Shown piece by piece: positions 36,360 through 43,015 of a stretch of 64,000 bases of DNA. This stretch comes from Pseudomonas sp. Seg1 (GTDB lineage: Bacteria > Pseudomonadota > Gammaproteobacteria > Pseudomonadales > Pseudomonadaceae). The position numbers were made by a program, and so were the translations under genes. The DNA lies in contig NZ_AP021903.1 of NCBI RefSeq assembly GCF_018326005.1, forward strand, positions 6,383,501-6,447,500, read 5' to 3'. The stretch's first letter is position 1, and each line of letters begins with the position of its first letter. Below the pieces are notes generated by a model. That model made no database searches. It saw only the letters and a list, made by a program, of their open reading frames with translations, and had not been told where the DNA came from.

Positions 36360-37372
36360 TGAGTTCCACCTGCGCCAATACATTCAATTGAGCTGTCCAT
36401 GACGACGCCTCGGGCCAACAAGCGCTCGACCGCAGCAGGGCTCCACTTAAGCTCGGTCTTGCTGGCCTCGCGGTAACAGGCGATTGCGCGGGGTAGATCA
36501 GCAGCGACGACAGTGCCGGTTTCGTAGACTTCACCCAATCGCAGGAGTGCGTGGGTAGAGCCTCGTAGCGCGGCGCTTTCCAATGTCGCCATCGACTTTT
36601 GCGGATCGATGCAGGCCTTGTCATCGCCGTACTCACCCTCATCGCAGTAAAACAAGGAGAGAGCCACGCCATCGTCGGGATTGCTCTGAAATGCCTGATT
36701 CATAAGCTCCAGAATCTGCTCATTCGGCAATCGTGGTGCTTGCCCGGAAAGACTAATTCCCGCAGCCGCTATCGCCGCTTGGGCCGAACCTTTGCGGGCA
36801 CCGTTCACATAGCTGTCCAGCGCTGCCGCGTACAAAGAGACTCCGGATTCGCCAGATGCCTTGTTGACCAGCCGATCGAACATCACGCCTTTTTTCAGTT
36901 CGCGTTCACCGGGTGCGGGTTGGTCAGTCCGAGCCACGTCATCCATCACCGCTTCGAGAGTCCAGTCTTCAACACTGTTCAGCACCCAGCAGTCGCTGTG
37001 CTTGAAGACGAAAATCTTCAAGAAGGCCCCTTGCTGATCACGCACCACCACCCTGTTCAGAAACGGAATCTCGATAGCCAGATTCGACGCTGCAGCATTC
37101 TCCGCACTCAGCATGCTGAATTCATCGGCGGGCAAATGCTTGACGCTGCGCACGACGACCTTGGGTATGTTGTTCTCAGCCACGACGTGAGTTGTCTTCA
37201 CCGACGATGCGGTAAATGTTTTCTGTACCGTCGAGTCCGATGAAAAGACTTTGACGAAGTCAGCGAAGTTGTTAGCCGGGCATTGTTGTTCAGTAGAGGC
37301 AAAGGCGCTTGTGCAAAGGCCGGTGCTCAACAATGCGAAGGAAAGCCACTGGGTTAGCCTGCGTGTTGTCAT
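36356..37372 (-). CDS. Secreted module-D protein with Sel1-like repeats
   Basis: The ATG at 37372 gives 338 residues with a signal peptide (MTTRRLTQWLSFALLSTGLC). An ATG at 37426 directly abuts the upstream stop but puts 18 polar residues before the signal. The N-terminal half is module D (QCPANNFADFVKVFSSDSTV; DCWVLNSVEDWTLE), as in the C-terminus of the 25963 protein. The C-terminal half has Sel1/TPR-like helices (ALSLFYCDEGEYGDDKACID; STHALLRLGEVYETGTVVAA), often used for protein contacts. Its stop overlaps the LprI-like gene, which suggests a functional pair. Confidence 0.7.
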   Translation of the reverse strand: MTTRRLTQWLSFALLSTGLCTSAFASTEQQCPANNFADFVKVFSSDSTVQKTFTASSVKTTHVVAENNIPKVVVRSVKHLPADEFSMLSAENAAASNLAIEIPFLNRVVVRDQQGAFLKIFVFKHSDCWVLNSVEDWTLEAVMDDVARTDQPAPGERELKKGVMFDRLVNKASGESGVSLYAAALDSYVNGARKGSAQAAIAAAGISLSGQAPRLPNEQILELMNQAFQSNPDDGVALSLFYCDEGEYGDDKACIDPQKSMATLESAALRGSTHALLRLGEVYETGTVVAADLPRAIACYREASKTELKWSPAAVERLLARGVVMDSSIECIGAGGTQ

Positions 37373-37426
37373 ACCGCAACTCGGTACCGCAAAAAAACGT
37401 TTCAACCGTGTTCTTCCTTGAGTCAT

Positions 37427-37888
37427 TCAGGTTTTGCGAATGGTGAATCGGGTGATGCATTGCTCTGGCCTGTTCATGCCCCAATAAGTGCTGAGCAACG
37501 CCTTACGCTTTTTGTCGACGCGCAGATTGATGAAACCATCGCCGCAATTGGGCTGAGCCTCCTTGAAACGATTTGTCTTGGATTGATAGATGAACACTCT
37601 GAAGTAGCTGTAAGTGCCCATACCGTCATCAATTTGCCAGACGGAAAAGTCCCTCAGGCCATCGAAATTGAAATCGTCGATCTGAATATGCAGTGGTTTT
37701 TCCGCTTGAAAATCGATTATCTGCGACCCGCTATGGGTTGCGCTTTTAGCGGCGACGTTCAGCGTGGAACCTTCGAGGACCAATGTTGCTTCGATGCCTT
37801 TGGTGGGACTAAACGTGGTTGTTTCGGCCCACACCGGGATCGTCCACAGCAGGCCGAGCAGTGATACCAATAGAGTTTTGAATTGCAT
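37427..37888 (-). CDS. XAC2610-like periplasmic protein
   Basis: A 153-residue protein with the signal peptide MQFKTLLVSLLGLLWTIPVWA. The mature part shows the pattern of XAC2610-related proteins: ATLVLEGSTLNV, a calcium-loop-like IQIDDFNFDGLRDFSVWQID, DDGMGTYSYFRVFIYQ, and CGDGFINLRVDKKRK with a final CITRF. XAC2610 of Xanthomonas is the immunity protein against the lysozyme-like effector XAC2609. Here it lies about 5.6 kb from a GH19-like T6SS effector. The assignment is from memory of the motif, not a search. Confidence 0.6.
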   Translation of the reverse strand: MQFKTLLVSLLGLLWTIPVWAETTTFSPTKGIEATLVLEGSTLNVAAKSATHSGSQIIDFQAEKPLHIQIDDFNFDGLRDFSVWQIDDGMGTYSYFRVFIYQSKTNRFKEAQPNCGDGFINLRVDKKRKALLSTYWGMNRPEQCITRFTIRKT

Positions 37889-37897
37889 GTGCTTGCC

Positions 37898-38323
37898 CTA
37901 TTCCCACTTGCATCCGGACTCCAGGGAGGAGTCAACGCCGGGACTGAGCAGAAAGCTGTATTCCTTGCCGTTGGACTTTTTGGTGTACGACATGGAGACG
38001 ATTTGTGAGCCTTGAGTCATTAATTCATAGGTTCCCGTGACCTTGCCGTAGACGACTTCAGACCAGGTTCTGGTGTTTTGCCAAGGGGCATCGGGGTCGA
38101 GGATTTCACTTTCGGAATCCGTCAACACGATGGAAATGGGCACGCTGGACTTGGCGTATTTGACGAATCCACCTGACCATCTGCTGGCCCCATCGTAGTA
38201 AGTGCGGAGCTCAAATTTTACTGGGCTGTCCTGGGAGAGTTCGAAGCAAAGTGATTCAGTGCTGACTTCTGCATGGGCCATCAGGGGCAGGAGGCTGCCC
38301 AAGAGAAGTAGTACTTTTTTCAT
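37898..38323 (-). CDS. Secreted module-B protein (paralog 2)
   Basis: The ATG at 38323 (MKKVLLLLGSLLPLMAHAEV) has AAGGA seven bases ahead; a second ATG two codons upstream is too close to it. The product is 141 residues: a signal peptide, then the B pattern ESLCFELSQD, KFELRTYYDGASRWSGGFVK, TRTWSEVVYGKVTGTYELMT, QGSQIVSMSY, NGKEYSF and a terminal SGCKWE. It lies 33 bases behind the module-A gene 38357, the same A-then-B order as 43016/42547 beside the T6SS effector. Confidence 0.75.
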   Translation of the reverse strand: MKKVLLLLGSLLPLMAHAEVSTESLCFELSQDSPVKFELRTYYDGASRWSGGFVKYAKSSVPISIVLTDSESEILDPDAPWQNTRTWSEVVYGKVTGTYELMTQGSQIVSMSYTKKSNGKEYSFLLSPGVDSSLESGCKWE

Positions 38324-38356
38324 GTTCATTTCCTTATGAGAGATCGGGGCACTGGC

Positions 38357-38884
38357 CTATTCCGATCCTGCTAGACACTGGCCGTCCTGAAGATCAGGAG
38401 CCAGCGCCCGATTCCCTGACAGATACCAACTCGCAAGCGACTGACTCTCGCAATAAGCGTTCTTCTCGGAATCGTAATAAAACGCGACCTTGTGATTGGC
38501 CATCCCGCCCCGGTTGGGGACGAACAACTCGACAGCGAACACGACATCGGGCATAGCAGTTTTTCTATCCGACATCAGCGAGGGTGGCCCCTGAAACTTA
38601 CAGGGCACGCCATCAAAAGGCAGATCCAACTGGCCTCCTTGGTACCTGTAAATCGCGCAAATGCCATTCGGATCTTCGATTACCACGGCAGCTATCGTTC
38701 CACCGCTCCAGCTCACGACGCCATCTGTAATAGAGCGAAAACTCTCTGTAGGCATTTGATTTTTTTTCGTTAGCGCAGCGATCATGGCGGCGGGCATTGC
38801 TTGGCTTGTACTGACACCGTCCGGCGCTGCGCTAGCGGACAATGCCCACGTCAATGCCAGGAACAACAGGGAAACGACTTTCAC
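38357..38884 (-). CDS. Secreted module-A protein (paralog of the effector-linked gene)
   Basis: The start is the GTG at 38884, supported by GGAGA six bases upstream and by the signal peptide it opens (MKVVSLLFLALTWALSASAA). The open frame continues upstream to 39001 without such signals. The product is 175 residues, nearly equal to the 176 of the 43016 protein. The shared pattern is TDGVVSWSGG, CAIYRYQGGQLDLPFDGVPC, PDVVFAVELFVPNRGGMANH, KVAFYYDSEKNAYCES and LQDGQC. Four cysteines align between the two. It is probably an orphan immunity protein; the role is inferred only. Confidence 0.7.
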   Translation of the reverse strand: MKVVSLLFLALTWALSASAAPDGVSTSQAMPAAMIAALTKKNQMPTESFRSITDGVVSWSGGTIAAVVIEDPNGICAIYRYQGGQLDLPFDGVPCKFQGPPSLMSDRKTAMPDVVFAVELFVPNRGGMANHKVAFYYDSEKNAYCESQSLASWYLSGNRALAPDLQDGQCLAGSE

Positions 38885-38927
38885 TTTGACTCTCCGATGG
38901 CGTGGCTGACTGTGCAATACACGACCA

Positions 38928-39332
38928 TTACTGCGACGTACATTCAGGTTCAGCGAGACGCTCACCATCAACGCGGAATTTGCATAATTCGGTAGTTTCA
39001 TTCACTCCAACCAACGACATCAGCTTGAAGGTCAGCTGCAATTCGGTGTCGGAAAACGTCGCCTTATCCAATGAGACATCGGAGAAGCCGTTGTTAAAAC
39101 TCTTCCCTGCAATGTCGCAGAATGCTATCGAGTCACTCGTAGCCCCTCTTCCCCCAGGCTTGAGAATCTGAATATTGACGCAGGGGCTATCGAACGTTTG
39201 GTAGTAACGGACCAGTTTTCCGGAAACTTGAGCGACATCCGCTTTGTATATATCGACGATTGGCTCTTGTACGTTGCCTGCAAATGCACAACATGAAAAA
39301 CACAAAACTGAAAACAGCGACAATCCTTTCAA
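38928..39332 (-). CDS. Secreted module-C protein
   Basis: A 134-residue protein from a TTG start (no ATG exists in the frame before the signal peptide LSLFSVLCFSCCAFAG). The mature part matches the C-terminal half of the 27017 protein: VRYYQTFDSPCVNIQILKPG, IAFCDIAGKSFNNGFSDVSL, a stretch of strands, and final cysteines CKFRV and EPECTSQ. Here the module stands alone, whereas at 27017 it is fused to an LprI-like domain. It lies 43 bases ahead of the module-A gene. Function unknown. Confidence 0.65.
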   Translation of the reverse strand: MKGLSLFSVLCFSCCAFAGNVQEPIVDIYKADVAQVSGKLVRYYQTFDSPCVNIQILKPGGRGATSDSIAFCDIAGKSFNNGFSDVSLDKATFSDTELQLTFKLMSLVGVNETTELCKFRVDGERLAEPECTSQ

Positions 39333-39373
39333 GACTTACCTACTCCATCTACCGGATGATCAAACGCTTTAAT

Positions 39374-40123
39374 TCACTGCTTGTTCTTGTCCGGAGCCAT
39401 AGCCAATTGACGCGCTCGCTCTATCGTCGCGCGGATCAAGCAGGAATTTGACCATTCACCGAAAACCGATTTATACGATTTCGCCTCAGGCAGACACTCG
39501 GCATCGCGAAACTTCATCCAGGCTCTTTGGGTTTCTCTCAGCCCTTTCTGTGCATTTTCGTCCAACCGTTCCATGCGCTCCCGGTAAACCAGGTTGAGCA
39601 GCGCATCGGTATCCGTCACGACCAGATCAAGCGCCCCACTCGACACAGTTGGCCACTCAACGTCCGCCAATGCCTGCTTGGTTTCGTTGTTCCAGTTGTA
39701 GAAACCGTTCTCTTCAATTTTCAGCCAGGCTGATCGCCCATAGTGATTGGTCGGATCGCTCGCACTGACTTCCGACTGGTAAACAATCTCCAGATAGATC
39801 GGGTCAGTTGAACGCTGAGGATCATTGAGCAGCGTTTGCCGAACGATGGCCCGTTGCTTTTTGCTCTCGGTTATTTCAATCGCAAAGCATGGATCCGGGC
39901 CGGGACGGTCAGACGATTTCACCCGCGCCAGACACTCCTTACGAAGCGCCATAGAGGGCGAATCCGGCCCCGCTGCAATGTCTATCACCCTGACGAGCAG
40001 TCGTATTTCCGGATCTTTGGAAAAGTCCGCCTGAAGAACGGTCGCTATAAACGTGCCTTCCGCGTGGGCGAGGGACGATAGCAAGGACAGTAAAAAAACG
40101 ACGCCGAATCTGAAAATCTTCAT
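39374..40123 (-). CDS. Secreted protein with C-terminal LprI-like domain
   Basis: The ATG at 40123 follows CAGGGA and gives 249 residues. The signal peptide is MKIFRFGVVFLLSLLSSLAHA. An unrecognised N-terminal domain (about 22-150, with CLARVK and DPCFAIEI) is followed by a third version of the LprI-like helix pair: LLNLVYRERMERLDENAQ, TQRAWMKFRDAECLPEAK, SNSCLIRATIERARQL. It is the first gene of the 40123-37898 row of secreted proteins. A role in inhibiting cell-wall hydrolases is an inference from the domain. Confidence 0.7.
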   Translation of the reverse strand: MKIFRFGVVFLLSLLSSLAHAEGTFIATVLQADFSKDPEIRLLVRVIDIAAGPDSPSMALRKECLARVKSSDRPGPDPCFAIEITESKKQRAIVRQTLLNDPQRSTDPIYLEIVYQSEVSASDPTNHYGRSAWLKIEENGFYNWNNETKQALADVEWPTVSSGALDLVVTDTDALLNLVYRERMERLDENAQKGLRETQRAWMKFRDAECLPEAKSYKSVFGEWSNSCLIRATIERARQLAMAPDKNKQ

Positions 40124-40624
40124 TCCCTGGTTTCCTTGGAAAAATAAAAAAAAACTGCAATTCATCCGATCTGAATTTGACCCATTCAACCTTCAAAACC
40201 AGACGCAGCTGCCCTGCTGTAAGACCCATCCACTTTCTGGAGCAAGCGCTTAAACAGAACCTACGATCTTTCGATCTTCGGCTAAACGGATGTCATGTTC
40301 GTCGGACATTTCCCGCAAGACGCCGAGCCATCCATGAACTATCCACCCCTTGCATTCACCGCTAACCTTGATTTGTCACCGCAAAAAACGGTGACACGGA
40401 CGTGCAAGTCCGGGTAAAAGACGACGCGCAACGTCATTGGTCGCTGATCGGGCATATCCCTGCTCTCGCTACCGACTGTATGGCGGCTGTGCGTGGGAGA
40501 TCCTTCTTTCGAGAGCGATCTGCCGGGTCCGTCTGCCCGGTCTTGCACACCTGCGCACAGCTGCCACCTTATTTGCGTGCAAGCGAATGGTAGTAGCTCC
40601 TCATGTACAGACGGAGATACACCC
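40124..40624. other. Gene-free gap with the DUF6124 promoter/leader block
   Basis: A 501-base stretch without a credible gene. It holds GATCTTTCGATCTTCG (40265-40280), a diverged echo of the 24815 octamer array. A block from about 40305 to 40413 matches 24912-25018. A further 212 bases with GC-rich hairpin potential (GCCGGGTCCGTCTGCCCGGT near 40530) lie before the DUF6124 start. The minus-strand promoter of the 39374 gene should lie near 40130-40200. Confidence 0.6.
40375..40412 (+). ncRNA. Structured 5' leader of the DUF6124 gene (copy 2)
   Basis: Stem I: GTCACCG (40375-40381) with CGGTGAC (40389-40395). Compared with copy 1 the fourth pair has changed from G-C to A-T, keeping the pairing. 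Stem II: CGGAC (40397-40401) with GTCCG (40408-40412), loop GTGCAA identical to copy 1. The leader ends 212 bases before the start codon, against 40 in copy 1. Confidence 0.55.
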
Positions 40625-41011
40625 ATGTTCAAAGTAACGCCCAACCCGCCAGACAACACTGGCACCCCCGCCGAGCAATCCCTCGACACAGAAATGCTCG
40701 ACAAAGAAGCCGCCGACCGCGCCTTCACCCACTACTTCCCACCCACCAACGACAAACCGTCCAAACGCCGCAAAGGCAGGCTCTTTACCATCTCCACCGG
40801 CATTGATCCGGAAGCCCTCTTGGCCAACGCCTCCGAAGACATGCTGTCCATCAGCGCCATCGCCGCTAAATTAGCCGACGATGTCGAAGGCTCGAACCGC
40901 TCGGTGGCATTGGCCCTTAGCCGAATCGCCGATGGTGCGCAGCTTATGGTAGAGCGTGCGCTGGATCACCTGGAAGAATTGCTTGCGGTGAGGCAGGAAG
41001 CGAAAAAATAA
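40625..41011 (+). CDS. DUF6124 family protein (copy 2)
   Basis: The ATG at 40625 (MFKVTPNPPDNTGTPAEQSL), preceded by GGAGATACACCC, gives 128 residues. The order of segments equals copy 1: LDKEAADRAFTHYF, PSKRRKGRLFTISTGIDPEA, LLANASEDMLSISAIAAKLA, GSNRSVALALSRIADGAQLM and a final acidic helix. It is a cytoplasmic protein of unknown function. It ends at a strong terminator. The remnant at 42303-42463 duplicates its last third plus the terminator. Confidence 0.8.
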   Translation: MFKVTPNPPDNTGTPAEQSLDTEMLDKEAADRAFTHYFPPTNDKPSKRRKGRLFTISTGIDPEALLANASEDMLSISAIAAKLADDVEGSNRSVALALSRIADGAQLMVERALDHLEELLAVRQEAKK

Positions 41012-41022
41012 GAGATGCCCGT

Positions 41023-41054
41023 GGGACGGACTAAAAATAAATCCGTCCCCTTTT
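41023..41054. terminator. Terminator between DUF6124 copy 2 and the PoNi-like gene
   Basis: GGGACGGA (41023-41030), loop CTAAAAATAAA, TCCGTCCC (41042-41049), then CTTTT. The two flanking genes converge on it. A decayed copy, with one stem mismatch, follows the DUF6124 remnant at about 42476-42501. Confidence 0.85.
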
Positions 41055-41076
41055 ACATAAACATTAATATGCTTTG

Positions 41077-42012
41077 TTATTCGCCCGACCAGTACCAGAG
41101 TGTATCCCCCCACTGCGACTCACCTATTTTCGGCATAATTTCGCCCTGCTTGAAATACTGTCTAGAGTTTAATTTTGCAGGAGTAAACCAATATCCAGTT
41201 TTTTTGCAGGCCTCCCCTGCCTCTATTCGAGAAACACTGGAGGAATTGATTGGCACATAATTTCTGGCATATTCAACCAAATCCTTCGGATAGACCATGT
41301 GTTCGATGGCGCGATCATTAATACCGTACAAAAAAGCAACCGCAGCGGCCTCAAAAGCCCAATATCCTACGTAACTACCTCTATCACCCATCAAGTGGGT
41401 ATCGTGCCACGGGGCTTGCCCAAAAGAGGTATACCAGGTATCACAATATTCTTTTAAAAGTTCTGAAGCCTCCTCCCCATCTTCTTCATAGATCACATGT
41501 ACGAGGGGCGTGTATGCTTCGTGATACCACTCGTCCACGTCATGACGACCAGGGAGGACCTTGCTCAACAAGTCCTCATAAAAAGTATCATCCCCAGCGC
41601 AACCGGCTTTATCAAACAGCTCAACAAAAACTCGTAGAAGGTCGACTCTATGCAGCAAGACACATAAACTTATTACCTGTACACACTCCTCATATTCGCA
41701 AAGCAATCTTAAATTTAGCGGCGCTATTATAGAAACACCCTCACTAATGGCCAGTGTCTCTTGAACCTCTTGATACTGGCTAACCAGTAACTCCAAGAGT
41801 ACCACTAGACTCTCAATCTCATCACCAGACGTGTAGCGTATCAATATTTCATCAAGAGTCTGTTCTTGAAAATATCTGGCTCTGAGCGACTTTTCCTGTT
41901 CGGATGAGTCTGCTTCAAACAAATTTGTTTTTGCGAATTCCAAATCAGCTTTCTTAACTTTTAAGAAGTTATCAAACCGTTCCTGGCTTAAAAACTGTTG
42001 TCGTCTGTTCAT
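41077..42012 (-). CDS. PoNi-like immunity protein (DUF1910/DUF1911)
   Basis: A 311-residue cytoplasmic protein, mainly helical. The N-terminal region (RQQFLSQERFDNFLKVKKAD) and the C-terminal DUF1911-type signature (GSYVGYWAFEAAAVAFLYGI, YPKDLVEYARNYV) match immunity proteins that neutralise PoNe nuclease effectors of T6SS and other polymorphic toxins. The last about 50 residues (KKTGYWFTPAKLNSRQYFKQ, ending TLWYWSGE) resemble a C-terminal extension found on several immunity families. No PoNe toxin gene is nearby, so it looks like an orphan. The gene is AT-rich relative to the core, consistent with transfer. Confidence 0.75.
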   Translation of the reverse strand: MNRRQQFLSQERFDNFLKVKKADLEFAKTNLFEADSSEQEKSLRARYFQEQTLDEILIRYTSGDEIESLVVLLELLVSQYQEVQETLAISEGVSIIAPLNLRLLCEYEECVQVISLCVLLHRVDLLRVFVELFDKAGCAGDDTFYEDLLSKVLPGRHDVDEWYHEAYTPLVHVIYEEDGEEASELLKEYCDTWYTSFGQAPWHDTHLMGDRGSYVGYWAFEAAAVAFLYGINDRAIEHMVYPKDLVEYARNYVPINSSSVSRIEAGEACKKTGYWFTPAKLNSRQYFKQGEIMPKIGESQWGDTLWYWSGE

Positions 42013-42119
42013 AATCTATACCTCTTTCGCCAAGGCCTTCAAATACCATGCTTCGCGCTCAGGGATGCCTTACGTTTGTTGACAGCTGCTTTAACTTCGG
42101 CTTCTCCACATGAAGGAAA

Positions 42120-42175
42120 AAATGGGGACAGACCACGTTTTCGGATCATTATTAAAACGTGGTCTGTACCCATTT
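42120..42175. repeat. Palindromic repeat (class D, copy 1)
   Basis: AAATGGGGACAGACCACGTT and its inverse (AACGTGGTCTGTACCCATTT, one mismatch) enclose TTCGGATCATTATTAA. A second copy lies at 42246-42302. This sequence type is common as a REP-like element in proteobacteria. The two copies bracket a gene fragment. Confidence 0.85.
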
Positions 42176-42245
42176 CAAATTCCTTGCCGTTGGACTGCGT
42201 TGTGTAAGACATCGAGACGATCTGTGAGCCCTGCGCCATCAGCGG
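42176..42245 (-). pseudogene. Fragment of a module-B gene
   Basis: On the minus strand these 70 bases read LMAQGSQIVSMSYTTQSNGK, closely matching LMTQGSQIVSMSYTKKSNGK of the 37898 protein. Both ends coincide exactly with the class-D palindromes, so only this slice remains. No start, signal peptide or end is present. Confidence 0.8.
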
Positions 42246-42302
42246 AAATGGGGACAGACCACGTTTTTCGGATCATTACTAAAACGTGGTCTGTCCCCAT
42301 TT
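42246..42302. repeat. Palindromic repeat (class D, copy 2)
   Basis: Same arms as 42120-42175 (AAATGGGGACAGACCACGTT with a perfect inverse), loop TTTCGGATCATTACTAA. Its right end coincides with the breakpoint of the DUF6124 remnant. Confidence 0.85.
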
Positions 42303-42463
42303 CACCTTCCGCCAAATTAACGGACGACGTCAAAGACTCGAATCGTTCCGTAGCGCTGGCCCTTAGCCGAATTGCCGATGGTGCGCAGCTCATGGTGGTG
42401 TGTGCTTTGGACTATCTGGAAGATTTGATAGCGGTGAGGGCGAAGCAGACTTTGAAGACGTAA
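42303..42463 (+). pseudogene. 3' remnant of a DUF6124 gene
   Basis: The frame encodes KLTDDVKDSNRSVALALSRI, ADGAQLMVVCALDYLEDLIA and a short tail. It matches the last third of the 40625 protein (KLADDVEGSNRSVALALSRI). It lacks the N-terminal two thirds and any start. The sequence homologous to the 41023 terminator follows at about 42476-42501, decayed by one stem mismatch. This is a duplication of the gene's 3' end, cut at a class-D repeat. Confidence 0.8.
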
Positions 42464-42546
42464 GACGCGCCTGTAGGACGGACTAAAAAATAAATCCGCC
42501 CCTTGTCCTTCAAGATTAATAAATCTGTTCCATAAGCTTCTGAAAA

Positions 42547-42969
42547 TTATTTCCAATCACACCCGCCATCTTCGGAAGCGTCGACTGTTGGATCAAACCT
42601 GAACGAGTACTCCTTACCATTCGTTTTTCTATATTCCATTGAAACTATTATTCCACCCTGACTAACCATTTCATACTCACCGGTTATTTTACCATCCAAC
42701 ACTTCGGACCATGTCCGCGTCAACTGCACCGCTGCTTGAGGATCCAATACCTCACGTTCAATATTGCTCAAGACCAGTGATATCGGCTGCTTTGATTGTT
42801 TATATCTAACAAACCCTCCGCGCCAATCAGTAGAATCATCAGAATAAGTTCGTAGCTCGTATTTTATTTTCCCATCAGGTACAGACACAAAACAGAGCGA
42901 CTCTGATTTAATCTCACAATAGGCATGAACTGGAAAACAGAATAATAATATTCTCAGAAACTTTTTCAC
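42547..42969 (-). CDS. Secreted module-B protein (paralog 3), second gene after the effector
   Basis: A 140-residue protein from a GTG start. The signal peptide is MKKFLRILLFCFPVHAYCEI. The mature pattern is ESLCFVSVPDGKIKYELRTY, WRGGFVRYKQSKQPISLVLS, TRTWSEVLDGKITGEYEMVS, QGGIIVSMEY, NGKEYSFRF and GGCDWK. It lies 46 bases downstream of the effector-overlapping module-A gene, so it is probably part of the effector operon. It may be a second immunity factor or partner. The gene is AT-rich. Confidence 0.75.
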   Translation of the reverse strand: MKKFLRILLFCFPVHAYCEIKSESLCFVSVPDGKIKYELRTYSDDSTDWRGGFVRYKQSKQPISLVLSNIEREVLDPQAAVQLTRTWSEVLDGKITGEYEMVSQGGIIVSMEYRKTNGKEYSFRFDPTVDASEDGGCDWK

Positions 42970-43015
42970 CTACATATCTTATTGGAAAATAAATCCTACA
43001 ACTTTGATTCGCAAC

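Noticed and set aside
40339..40728. Minus-strand 129-codon frame over the DUF6124 leader
   Set aside because: It overlaps the conserved leader and the start of a real gene on the other strand and has no signal or motif.
42039..42239. Minus-strand 66-codon frame starting MAQGSQIVSM
   Set aside because: Only its first about 20 codons match the module-B family; the rest runs through a palindrome and unrelated sequence. Treated as a gene fragment.
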